Source of the DNA: Streptomyces sp. NBC_01754
Lineage (GTDB): Bacteria > Actinomycetota > Actinomycetes > Streptomycetales > Streptomycetaceae
Length of the DNA stretch: 64,000 bases
Assembly: GCF_035918015.1 (NCBI RefSeq)
Contig: NZ_CP109132.1
Location: 6,758,001 to 6,822,000, forward strand
Direction: 5' to 3'
This document shows positions 32,802-41,051 of the stretch, in pieces (position 1 is the first letter of the stretch; each line of letters starts with the position of its first letter). The position numbers and the translations under genes were made by a program. The notes beneath the pieces are model-generated. The model made no database searches. It had not been told where the DNA came from and saw only the letters and a program-made list of their open reading frames with translations.

Positions 32802-34259
32802 ATGGCAGCCCGAGCGCGCCGGACGGCTCGTCACTCCTCGAGACTCGCCGCAGGAGGCCTCCTGATCGTCGCGGCCGCCTTCCTTCCCGGCGCCGCGTCG
32901 GCCGTCGACGCCGAGGAGGTGGAGGTCCCCCTGGACTACACCTGCCAGTTCCCCACCGGCACCCACACGCTGACGGCCGTGCTCTCGGGGAACCTGCCGG
33001 CCGACGCCATGGCCGGGGTCCGGTACGAGCCGCGAGACATCGCACTCGACCTGGAGCTGCCCCGGCCCCTTCTGGAGGACCTGGCCGGGCTCGGCGCGGC
33101 CTCCGTCGCCGCCCGGGCGGATCTCTCGGTGCTGCACCGTTCCGGCGAGGACACCGCCACGGCCGCCTGGAACGGGCTGGAGGCGCCGGCCCAGGAGATC
33201 GCGGGCCAGGACGAGGTGACGCTCCATGTGTCGGGTGACGTTCCCACGGCCACGTTCGGGGCGCCGGGCACCGCCACGCTGTCCGCCTCGGACCTGAAGC
33301 TCGCGCTGAGTCCGCTCCGGGCGGACGGTTCTCCCGCCGGGCCGGCCGCGACCGAGGCGGAGTGCCGGCTCGGCGAGGGCGCCGACGGCACCCTCGCCAC
33401 CGTGACCGTCGGCGGCGAGGGCCACGGGCAGCCGTCCGGGCCGTCGGAGGCCGATCCCTCCGGGCACACGGAACTGGAGACGAGGATGCCGCCCGACCGG
33501 CGGAAGCAGCTGGACGCGGCACGCCAGGAGGCGGCTGACGCGGACGACCCGGACGATCCCGGATCATGCCCCTACCCCCCGCTCGAGCTCTCCATGCCCG
33601 CGGAGGCCTTCGTCGCCGGGTACACCAATGTCGCGAAGATGGACGGTGCCGCGCTGCTCGGCCCCGCGCAACTCAACATCACGATGATGAGGGAGTACCT
33701 CACGGATCCCTGCAAGGGGACTTTCACCGCGCTGAGCGACGCCGACTTCGAGTACGAGGGACGACGTCAGCTTCCGCCCGCCAAGGCGACCTTCCTCACG
33801 TACGGCTTCATGCCGACCACGGCCACCATGGAGCTCGTCCAGGTCGGACCGCCTGCGCTGATCACGTCGATCAGCGACAACTCCGAACCCACGCAGCCGG
33901 AGTACACGACGGTCGAGGCCGAACTGGACATCAGGATCAAGGACGTCCAGGTGAACGGGGTGCCGCTCGACGTAGGGCCCGGCTGCCACACGGTCGAACC
34001 GGTCAAGCAGGTCCTGCACGCGTTCGGGACGAGCAACCCGCCCACGGGCTACACCGTCGAGCGCGGCGGCACCATGGACGGCGAGACCTACGTTCCGGCG
34101 TTCACGGGCTGCGGCGTCGGTGAGGACCTGTCACCCCTGCTGACGGCGTCCATCTCCGGTCCCGGGAACTACATCAAGATCACCCAGGCGCCGCTCTGCG
34201 TGCTCACCAACCCGACGAGCGAGCACTGCCCGGCGAAGAAGCCCGTTCCGGAGCGCTGA
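32802..34259 (+). CDS. Large secreted protein (DUF6801-like), mce-linked
   Basis: 485 residues. Signal peptide (1-34, ending GAASA), N-terminal beta domain starting VEVPLDYTCQFPTGTHT (about 40-210), an acidic/hydrophilic linker (about 215-255), and a second cysteine-containing domain (about 258-480; SCPYPPLELSMPAEAFVAGY at its start). The N-terminal pattern resembles the actinobacterial DUF6801 family, which has no known function. AGGGAG precedes the ATG at 32802. No membrane anchor. Located immediately upstream of the mce operon, so an extracellular lipid-binding role is plausible but unproven. Confidence 0.78.
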   Translation: MAARARRTARHSSRLAAGGLLIVAAAFLPGAASAVDAEEVEVPLDYTCQFPTGTHTLTAVLSGNLPADAMAGVRYEPRDIALDLELPRPLLEDLAGLGAASVAARADLSVLHRSGEDTATAAWNGLEAPAQEIAGQDEVTLHVSGDVPTATFGAPGTATLSASDLKLALSPLRADGSPAGPAATEAECRLGEGADGTLATVTVGGEGHGQPSGPSEADPSGHTELETRMPPDRRKQLDAARQEAADADDPDDPGSCPYPPLELSMPAEAFVAGYTNVAKMDGAALLGPAQLNITMMREYLTDPCKGTFTALSDADFEYEGRRQLPPAKATFLTYGFMPTTATMELVQVGPPALITSISDNSEPTQPEYTTVEAELDIRIKDVQVNGVPLDVGPGCHTVEPVKQVLHAFGTSNPPTGYTVERGGTMDGETYVPAFTGCGVGEDLSPLLTASISGPGNYIKITQAPLCVLTNPTSEHCPAKKPVPER

Positions 34260-34280
34260 CGCCGCACCGGCACCCTTCCG

Positions 34281-34315
34281 GCGGGCCCCGTCCCTTCTCG
34301 GCGCACGGGGCCCGC
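34281..34315 (+). terminator. Hairpin terminator after the DUF6801-like gene
   Basis: GCGGGCCCCG (34281-34290) and CGGGGCCCGC (34306-34315): perfect 10-bp stem with a 15-base loop, 21 bp after the stop. Confidence 0.6.
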
Positions 34316-34504
34316 CGCCCCGTGCGCCGGGCCCCGTGCGGAGGGCACGCCCGCCGCAGGCCCGGACGGGGGTACGCGGCCCCCATGCGAAAGCGGGCAC
34401 GCGTGTGTCCGGAATTCGCGGGTGAGACGTCCGCCCGAAGGGCAGCCCCTCGCACGCGGTGACAAATCCCGCACCCCGGACCGGTGCGACCGTGATCGCC
34501 CCGC

Positions 34505-34522
34505 CTCACTTCCGGACAATGT
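34505..34522. repeat. 18-bp element CTCACTTCCGGACAATGT, copy 2
   Basis: Identical to 29940-29957. A degenerate copy CTCACTTGCTTACAA follows at 34537-34551, 32 bp (about three helical turns) downstream, as expected for cooperative binding of a regulator. Confidence 0.65.
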
Positions 34523-34850
34523 CTCCGTGCCGGTTGCTCACTTGCTTACAAAGAACGGCCGGCGGATATCCGGCGCCCACAATTTTGTGTGCGTGGTATT
34601 GCGCAGGCAGGTTACCCGCCCGTAGCGTCCCGCATGAGCAGAACGGAAACGCGTCCGCGCCTGCTCGTCCGGCGTACGAGAAATCCCGGTCGCGCCCCGT
34701 GAGTCGGGATGTGTGCAGGGGCTGACCGTTCCCGGCCACTTTGGCGGGACAGTACTTCGCACGACCGGGTTCCCGTGGTTCGGTCCGCCGAGCCGCAGGG
34801 GAGCCCACCGGTGTCAGGGGCACTTGCGCACTCTCCGACAAACCCGCCGC

Positions 34851-34873
34851 CCGGATTTGTCATCCGGTGACAA
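34851..34873. promoter_or_regulatory. Overlapping palindromes upstream of mce promoter
   Basis: CCGGAT-TTGTC-ATCCGG (34851-34867) and TTGTCA-TCCGG-TGACAA (34857-34873), both with perfect 6-bp arms and 5-base spacers, interleaved. They end about 49 bp upstream of the candidate -35, a position suited to an activator or repressor. Confidence 0.55.
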
Positions 34874-34921
34874 GTGATCCACCCGGAGATCGAAGTCCGA
34901 CGATTTTCGCTGTTCAACGGC

Positions 34922-34951
34922 TTGTCCTGGCGGATTCGGCGGACATAGCGT
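34922..34951 (+). promoter_or_regulatory. Candidate promoter of the mce operon
   Basis: TTGTCC (34922-34927), 18-bp spacer, TAGCGT (34946-34951), the HrdB-type consensus. A start near 34958 would give a leader of about 90 bases before the ATG at 35049. Confidence 0.5.
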
Positions 34952-35048
34952 GCGCCTCCCGGTGCATGTGTGACGAGCCGCCGTTGGATTCACCGGAGCC
35001 GGAGCGCCGACAGATGACGCCTTTCACCATTCTTTCGAAGGAGGGCCG

Positions 35049-36035
35049 ATGGGAATCGAAGTAGTCGTCGAAGGCCTGACGAAATCCTTCGGCAAGCAGA
35101 ACATCTGGCAGGACGTCAGCCTCACGCTGCCGGCCGGTGAGGTCAGCGTCATGCTCGGCCCTTCCGGTACCGGGAAGACCGTGTTCCTGAAATCCGTCAT
35201 CGGACTGCTGAAGCCGGAAGAGGGCCGCGTCCTCGTCGACGGCGTCGACATGGTCAACAGCCCCGAGAAGGATGTCATGGAGGCCCGGAAACTCTTCGGG
35301 CTCATGTTCCAGGACGGCGCGCTCTTCGGTTCGATGTCGCTGTTCGACAACATCGCCTTCCCCTTGCGTGAACACACCCGCAAGAAGGAATCGGAGATAC
35401 GCCGCATCGTCATGGAACGAATCGACGTCGTCGGGTTGCTCGGTGCCGAGGAGAAACTGCCCGGTGAGATATCCGGGGGTATGCGCAAGCGGGCCGGCCT
35501 GGCCCGCGCGCTCGTCCTGGACCCGCAGATCATCCTCTGCGACGAGCCGGACTCCGGGCTCGACCCGGTCAGGACCGCCTATCTCTCGCAGCTGCTCATC
35601 GACCTCAACGCGCAGATCGACGCGACGATGCTCATCGTCACCCACAACCTCGACATCGCGGCCACCGTCCCCGACAACATGGGCATGCTGTTCTGCCGCA
35701 ACCTGGTCACCTTCGGCCCGCGCGAGGTACTGCTCACCAGCGACACCCCGGTGGTCTCCCAGTTCCTCTCGGGGCGCCGGGAAGGTCCCATCGGGATGTC
35801 CGAGGAGAAGGACGCCGCCACCCTCGCCGCGGAGCAGACCCTCGGCGACGGCTACGCGCCCGCCGGGCCCCGCACCGTCGTACCGCAGCTGGAGCCCTCG
35901 CCCGGGCTGCCCGTACGGCAGGGCGCGCTGCGCCGCCGGGAGCGGGTCCGGTCGATGATGTCCCAGCTGCCCGAGGCCGCCCGTGCGGCCATCAGGAACA
36001 GCCACACACCGGCCCCGGGCGGTGGGCGCCCGTGA
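35049..36035 (+). CDS. mceG: Mce-system ABC ATPase (MceG/MlaF type)
   Basis: 328 residues. ABC ATPase energising lipid transport by the mce complex. Walker A is GPSGTGKTVFLKS (residues 38-50), Q-loop FGLMFQDGALF, signature SGGMRKRAGLARA, Walker B LDPQIILCDEPDSGLDP and H-loop VTHNLD. SGGM is the form typical of MlaF/Mkl proteins. The ~70-residue extension after the core is also typical of actinobacterial MceG. AAGGAGGG precedes the ATG. In mycobacteria mceG is unlinked; here it heads the operon and overlaps the first permease gene by 4 bp. Confidence 0.95.
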   Translation: MGIEVVVEGLTKSFGKQNIWQDVSLTLPAGEVSVMLGPSGTGKTVFLKSVIGLLKPEEGRVLVDGVDMVNSPEKDVMEARKLFGLMFQDGALFGSMSLFDNIAFPLREHTRKKESEIRRIVMERIDVVGLLGAEEKLPGEISGGMRKRAGLARALVLDPQIILCDEPDSGLDPVRTAYLSQLLIDLNAQIDATMLIVTHNLDIAATVPDNMGMLFCRNLVTFGPREVLLTSDTPVVSQFLSGRREGPIGMSEEKDAATLAAEQTLGDGYAPAGPRTVVPQLEPSPGLPVRQGALRRRERVRSMMSQLPEAARAAIRNSHTPAPGGGRP

Positions 36036-36883
36036 CCGCACCCCTTCCGGTGCGGCCGCCCGAGCCGCCCGCCACGCCCGTCTCCCTCCGGAAGGCACCG
36101 GGGCGGAGACCCCCGTCGCGGCTGCTGGCCCCGCTGCGCCAGACCGGTCAGCTCTTCGCGCTGGCCCTGGCCGTGGGCCGGGCCGTCTTCCGGCGTCCCT
36201 TCCAGGTACGGGAGTTCATCGAGCAGTTCTGGTTCGTCGCGAGCGTCACGATCCTGCCCGCCGCCCTGGTGTCCATCCCGTTCGGCGCGGTCATCGCCCT
36301 CCAGGTCGGCTCGCTCACGGAACAGCTCGGCGCCCAGTCCTTCACCGGGGGCGCCAGCGTGCTGGCCGTCATCCAGCAGGCCAGCCCGCTCATCGTGGCG
36401 CTGCTGATCGCCGGAGCGGCAGGCTCCGCCATCTGCGCCGACCTCGGCTCCCGCAAGATCCGGGAGGAACTGGACGCGATGGAGGTCATGGGCGTCTCGC
36501 CCGTCCAGCGGCTCGTCGTCCCACGGGTGCTGGCCACGATGTCCGTCGCCGTCCTGCTCAACGGGCTGGTCTCCGTCGTCGGCACGGTCGGCGGCTACTT
36601 CTTCAACGTGATCATGCAGGGCGGGACGCCCGGCGCCTACCTCGCCAGCTTCTCCGCCCTCGCCCAGCTGCCCGACCTGTACATCGGCGAACTCAAGGCA
36701 CTGATCTTCGGTTTCATCGCGGGCATCGTCGCCGCCTACCGGGGCCTGAACCCGCGCGGCGGCCCGAAGGGTGTCGGCGACGCGGTCAACCAGTCCGTCG
36801 TCATCACCTTCATGCTGCTGTTCGCCGTCAACATGGTCCTCACGGCGATCTACCTCCAGATCGTCCCCCCGAAGGGGGGCTGA
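36032..36883 (+). CDS. yrbEA: Mce ABC permease, YrbE1A/MlaE type
   Basis: 283 residues with a proline-rich cytoplasmic N-terminus (about 1-35) and five to six membrane helices. The MlaE cytoplasmic coupling helix IREELDAMEVMGVSP is present; it contacts the ATPase. The GTG at 36032 overlaps the mceG stop (GTGA). It pairs with the next gene as a heterodimeric permease and is part of the inner-membrane platform of the Mce transporter. Confidence 0.95.
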   Translation: MTAPLPVRPPEPPATPVSLRKAPGRRPPSRLLAPLRQTGQLFALALAVGRAVFRRPFQVREFIEQFWFVASVTILPAALVSIPFGAVIALQVGSLTEQLGAQSFTGGASVLAVIQQASPLIVALLIAGAAGSAICADLGSRKIREELDAMEVMGVSPVQRLVVPRVLATMSVAVLLNGLVSVVGTVGGYFFNVIMQGGTPGAYLASFSALAQLPDLYIGELKALIFGFIAGIVAAYRGLNPRGGPKGVGDAVNQSVVITFMLLFAVNMVLTAIYLQIVPPKGG

Positions 36884-36886
36884 GCG

Positions 36887-37690
36887 ATGTCGATGCTCGG
36901 CTGGCTGGACCGCTCCGGCGAACAGCTCACCTTCTACGTACGGGCCCTGCTCTGGATCCCGAGAACCCTGCACCGCTACCTCAGGGAGGTGCAGCGCCTC
37001 CTGGCCGAGGTGGCGTTCGGCAGTGGCGGCCTCGGTGTCATCGGCGGGACCATCGGCGTGATGATCGCCATGACCCTGGCCACCGGCTCGGTCGTCGGCC
37101 TCCAGGGGTACGCCGCCCTCGACCAGATCGGCACCTCCGCCTTCACCGGCTTCATCTCCGCGTACTTCAACACCCGTGAGATCGCCCCGCTGGTCGCCGG
37201 CCTCGCGCTCTCCGCCACCGTCGGCGCGGGCTTCACCGCCCAGCTCGGCGCGATGCGCATCAACGAGGAGGTCGACGCCCTCGAAGCCATGGGCGTGCGG
37301 TCCATGCCCTACCTGGTCACCACCCGCATCATCGCCGGAGTCGTCGCGATCATCCCGCTGTACGCCATCGGGCTGCTCTCCTCCTACCTCGCCTCCCGGT
37401 ACATCACGGTCCTGTTCAACGGGCAGTCCGCGGGCACCTACGACCACTACTTCAACCTCTTCCTCTCTCCGACGGACGTGCTGCTGTCGGTGCTCAAGGT
37501 GCTGATCTTCAGCGTGCTGGTGATCCTCGCCCACTGCTACTACGGCTTCCACGCCACCGGCGGCCCCGCCGGGGTGGGAGTCGCCGTGGGCAAGTCGGTG
37601 CGCAACGCCATCGTGCTCATCAGCGTCACCGACTTCTTCCTCTCCCTCGCCATCTGGGGCGCGACGACAACGGTGAAGGTGGCGGGCTGA
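36887..37690 (+). CDS. yrbEB: Mce ABC permease, YrbE1B type
   Basis: 267 residues, MlaE family with the coupling helix INEEVDALEAMGVRSMPYL and membrane helices in the same arrangement as the preceding permease. Three bases separate it from the previous stop, and its stop shares one base with the mceA start (TGATG). Confidence 0.95.
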   Translation: MSMLGWLDRSGEQLTFYVRALLWIPRTLHRYLREVQRLLAEVAFGSGGLGVIGGTIGVMIAMTLATGSVVGLQGYAALDQIGTSAFTGFISAYFNTREIAPLVAGLALSATVGAGFTAQLGAMRINEEVDALEAMGVRSMPYLVTTRIIAGVVAIIPLYAIGLLSSYLASRYITVLFNGQSAGTYDHYFNLFLSPTDVLLSVLKVLIFSVLVILAHCYYGFHATGGPAGVGVAVGKSVRNAIVLISVTDFFLSLAIWGATTTVKVAG

Positions 37691-39009
37691 TGCTTTCCCC
37701 CCAGGCGCAGACGGTGCGCCGCAGACTCGCCGGCGTGGCCTTCGTGCTCGTGCCCGCCGTGCTCGTATGGCTCTCGGTCGCCGTCTACCAGAAGGAGTTC
37801 ACCGACGACGCCACCGTGACCGTACGGACCGGCAGCGTCGGCAACGAGATGCACGACAACGCCGACGTGAAGCTGCGCGGTGTCGTCGTCGGACAGGTAC
37901 GCGACATCCAGGCGGACGGGAACGGGGCGCGGCTCACGCTCGCCATCCGGCCGGACCGGCTCCGCCACATCCCCGCGGACGTCACCGCGCAGATGCTGCC
38001 CACCACCCTCTTCGGGGAACGGTTCGTCGCGCTCGTCCCGCCGGCCGCCCCCTCCGCGCAGACGCTGCGGGCGGGCGCGGAGATCCCGCAGGACCGCTCC
38101 AGCAACGCCATCGAGCTGGAGGAGGTCCTCGACAACGTGCTGCCGATGCTGACCGCCGTCAAACCCGAGAAGCTCGCCGCCACCCTGGGCGCCGTCTCCC
38201 AGGCGCTCGAAGGCCGGGGCGACAAGCTCGGCGAGACCCTGGTCACCCTCGACGCGCACCTCAAGGAGTTCAACCCGCAACTCCCCACGCTCAACGAGGA
38301 CATCAAGGAACTCGTCAAGGTGAGCCACCTCTACGCGGACGCGGCCCCGGACGTGCTGGACGCGCTCACCGACTTCACCACCACCAGCGGCACGATCGCC
38401 GAACAGCAGGCGGAACTCGCGGACCTCTACGGCTCCACCACCGCCTCCGCCCGGGACGTCACGGCCTTCCTGCGGAGGAACAAGGACAACCTCATCCACC
38501 TCTCCGCCGCCGGCCGGCCGACGCTGGAACTCCTCGCCGAGTACTCCGACGCCTTCCCCTGCACCCTGCGTACCATGGCCGGATTCGTCCCCGCCATGGA
38601 CAAGGCGCTCGGCAAGGGCACCGACAGGCCCGGTCTGCATGTCACCGTCAAGGCCGTGAAGTCCAAGGGCAAGTACGTGGCCGGAAAGGACACCCCGGTC
38701 TACGACGCGACCGGCGGCCCGCACTGCTACGGGGTGCCGTACACCGGCCAAGCCGTCCCGACCGCCGAGGCCCCCACCGCCCCCGCGGCGGACGGTAACG
38801 GGACGCCCGGTACCGGGACGGACGTCACCGGGACACCCGGCACCGGGACGGCCGACACCGCGCTCGGCATGCCCAACTCGCCCCAGGAGAGCGCGCTCGT
38901 CAACGAACTCGTCGCCCCCTCCCTCGAAGTCCAGCCGCGGTCCCTGCCGGACTGGAGCAGCGTGCTCATCGGTCCGGCCTTCCGCGGTGCGGAGGTGAAG
39001 CTCAAGTGA
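37690..39009 (+). CDS. mceA: MCE family protein, MceA position
   Basis: 439 residues: one N-terminal membrane helix (about 14-32), the MCE/MlaD beta domain (about 38-120; DNADVKLRGVVVGQVRDIQ is the hallmark), a long helical region (about 130-320) that in Mce proteins builds the lipid-conducting needle, and a Pro/Gly/Thr-rich tail with GTGT repeats. Two cysteines lie in the CT.../CYG region. The six MceA-F proteins are expected to form a hexamer spanning the envelope. Coupled to yrbEB and mceB by overlaps. Confidence 0.95.
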   Translation: MLSPQAQTVRRRLAGVAFVLVPAVLVWLSVAVYQKEFTDDATVTVRTGSVGNEMHDNADVKLRGVVVGQVRDIQADGNGARLTLAIRPDRLRHIPADVTAQMLPTTLFGERFVALVPPAAPSAQTLRAGAEIPQDRSSNAIELEEVLDNVLPMLTAVKPEKLAATLGAVSQALEGRGDKLGETLVTLDAHLKEFNPQLPTLNEDIKELVKVSHLYADAAPDVLDALTDFTTTSGTIAEQQAELADLYGSTTASARDVTAFLRRNKDNLIHLSAAGRPTLELLAEYSDAFPCTLRTMAGFVPAMDKALGKGTDRPGLHVTVKAVKSKGKYVAGKDTPVYDATGGPHCYGVPYTGQAVPTAEAPTAPAADGNGTPGTGTDVTGTPGTGTADTALGMPNSPQESALVNELVAPSLEVQPRSLPDWSSVLIGPAFRGAEVKLK

Positions 39010-40037
39010 AGCGCCGTTCCCTCGCGGGACCCGTGGTGAAGTCCCTGGTCTTCGTCGTGGTCACCGCCCTCGCCACCACCGTCCTGGCCCTGTCCATCGC
39101 GGACGCGGGCGTCGGCGACACCACCTCGTACAAGGCCAGGTTCACCGACGCCACCGGACTGGTCGTCGGCGACAGCGTCCGGATCGCGGGCGTCAAGGTC
39201 GGCCAGGTCGAGTCCATCGAGGTCGCCGACAAGCGGCTGGCGGAGGTGGGGTTCGCCGTACGCAAGGGCCGTGCCCTGCCCGCCTCGGTGACCGCGTCGA
39301 TCAAGTACCTCAACATGGTCGGCCAGCGTTACGTCGACCTCGGCCAGGGTGCCGGGCCCGTCGGTGAGACCTTCGGTCCGGGGGCGACCATCCCGGTCTC
39401 ACGCACCACCCCCGCGCTCGACCTCACCCAGCTCTTCAACGGATTCCGGCCGCTCTTCGAAGGGCTCTCCCCGCCCGACGTCAACCAGCTCGCCGGTTCG
39501 ATCGTGCAGGTCCTCCAGGGCGAGGGCGGCACCGTCGACAGCATCCTCTCCCACGTCGGCTCACTGACCGGCACCGTCGCGGCCAAGGACAAGGTGATCG
39601 GTGAGGTGATCAAGAACCTCAACACGGTCCTGAAGACCGTCAACGACCGCGAGGAGGGCTTCGACGACCTGGTCGTCACCCTCCAGGAACTCGTCACGGG
39701 TTTCTCCGGCGACCGCGAACCCCTCGGTGAGGCCGTCACCGCGATGGGCGCGCTCACCACCGTCACCGCCGACCTCCTCCAGGACGGCCGACAACCACTC
39801 AAGAAGGACATCGCGCAACTCGGGCGGCTGTCCCGGCAGCTCGACGCCAACGCCCCCACGATCGAGGACTTCCTGCGGAAGACGCCCGCCAAGATGGAGG
39901 CGATCACCCGGCTCACCTCGTACGGGTCATGGCTCAACCTCTACCTCTGCGAGGCCAGGGTCCGCGGCGTGACGAACGACGACGGCAGCGCCCCGCCCAC
40001 CGGCATCACGATCGGACAGCCGAGGTGCCAGGGATGA
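39006..40037 (+). CDS. mceB: MCE family protein, MceB position
   Basis: 343 residues: N-terminal membrane helix (about 10-30), MCE domain (TGLVVGDSVRIAGVKVGQVE, about 55-75), needle helices with heptad-like leucines, and a C-terminal LCEARVRG segment. The GTG at 39006 overlaps the mceA stop (GTGA), and the end overlaps mceC (ATGA). One of six subunits of the predicted hetero-hexameric lipid conduit. Confidence 0.95.
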   Translation: MKRRSLAGPVVKSLVFVVVTALATTVLALSIADAGVGDTTSYKARFTDATGLVVGDSVRIAGVKVGQVESIEVADKRLAEVGFAVRKGRALPASVTASIKYLNMVGQRYVDLGQGAGPVGETFGPGATIPVSRTTPALDLTQLFNGFRPLFEGLSPPDVNQLAGSIVQVLQGEGGTVDSILSHVGSLTGTVAAKDKVIGEVIKNLNTVLKTVNDREEGFDDLVVTLQELVTGFSGDREPLGEAVTAMGALTTVTADLLQDGRQPLKKDIAQLGRLSRQLDANAPTIEDFLRKTPAKMEAITRLTSYGSWLNLYLCEARVRGVTNDDGSAPPTGITIGQPRCQG

Positions 40038-41050
40038 ACATCAAGCCCGTACGGGAACGCAACCCCGTCGCCGTCGGCATCGTGGGACTCCTCGTCCTGG
40101 CCCTCGTCGGCCTCGCCGCCTACCGCGCCGACGCCCTGCCCTTCATCGGCGGCGGCACCACCTACAGCGCCGACTTCACCGAGTCCGCCGGCCTGGACGC
40201 AGGTGACGAGGTGCGGATCGCCGGAGTGAAGGTCGGCACGGTCACCGGCGTCTCGCTCGACGGTGCCACCGTGAAGGTCGACTTCAGGGTGAAGGACGCC
40301 TGGATCGGCGACTCCTCCACCGTCGGTATCGCCGTCAAGACCCTCCTGGGCGAGAAGTACCTGGCCGTCGACCCGCTCGGCAACGCCTCGCAGGACCCGG
40401 GCAGCCGCATCGGGGTCAGCCGCACGACCTCCCCGTACGACGTCACCCAGGCGTTCAACGGCCTCGGCGAGACCATCGAGGAGATCGACACCGCCCAGCT
40501 CGCCCAGAGCTTCGAGACCATCTCGGAGACCTTCAAGGACTCACCGCCCGACGTGCGCAGCGCCGCCCGGGGACTCTCCGCGCTGTCGAAGACCGTCTCC
40601 GAACGTGACGCGCAGCTCGCCACCCTGCTGGCGGGCAGCAAACAGCTCACCAGGACGCTCGCGGACAAGAAGAGCAGTTTCGAGACCCTGCTGGAGGACG
40701 GCAACCTGCTCCTCGGCGAGATCCAGGCACGCCGCGACTCCATCCACCTGCTGCTCACCGGCACCCGCGACCTCGGCACCCAGCTCACCGGCCTGGTCAC
40801 GGACAACAACAAGCAGCTCAAGCCCACCCTCGACGCACTGAGCCGGGTCACCACCGTCCTGGTGAAGAACCGCAAGAGCCTCGACAAGGTGCTCTCGCTG
40901 GCCGGCTCCTACAACCGGCTCGTCGGCAACACCCTCGGCAACGGCCGCTGGTTCGACAACTACGTCTGCGGCGTCGTCCCGAAGAACTACCTGCCCGCCG
41001 GCACGCCCCCGGAGAACGACTGCATGCCGCCCGAGCAAGGGGGTCGCTGA
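40034..41050 (+). CDS. mceC: MCE family protein, MceC position
   Basis: 338 residues: membrane helix (about 12-32), MCE domain (SAGLDAGDEVRIAGVKVGTV), long helical region, and a short C-terminus ending CMPPEQGGR. The ATG at 40034 overlaps the mceB stop. The MCE domain sequence is closest to that of MceB, as is usual for neighbouring mce genes. Confidence 0.95.
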   Translation: MNIKPVRERNPVAVGIVGLLVLALVGLAAYRADALPFIGGGTTYSADFTESAGLDAGDEVRIAGVKVGTVTGVSLDGATVKVDFRVKDAWIGDSSTVGIAVKTLLGEKYLAVDPLGNASQDPGSRIGVSRTTSPYDVTQAFNGLGETIEEIDTAQLAQSFETISETFKDSPPDVRSAARGLSALSKTVSERDAQLATLLAGSKQLTRTLADKKSSFETLLEDGNLLLGEIQARRDSIHLLLTGTRDLGTQLTGLVTDNNKQLKPTLDALSRVTTVLVKNRKSLDKVLSLAGSYNRLVGNTLGNGRWFDNYVCGVVPKNYLPAGTPPENDCMPPEQGGR

Positions 41051-41051
41051 C

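Larger units (their letters stand above)
34260..35048. other. 789-bp control region upstream of the mce operon
   Basis: No convincing gene. Contents in order: a hairpin terminator (34281-34315), the shared 18-bp element (34505-34522) and an imperfect second copy 32 bp on (34537-34551), overlapping palindromes (34851-34873), a sigma70-like promoter (34922-34951) and a ribosome site AAGGAGGG before the ATPase gene. The second half is less G+C-rich than the flanking genes. Confidence 0.5.

Noticed and set aside
35852..37552. Long antisense frames opposite the YrbE and MCE genes
   Set aside because: Low-complexity His/Asp/Gly-rich translations without domains; the plus strand encodes clear MlaE and MCE proteins with overlapping starts and stops.
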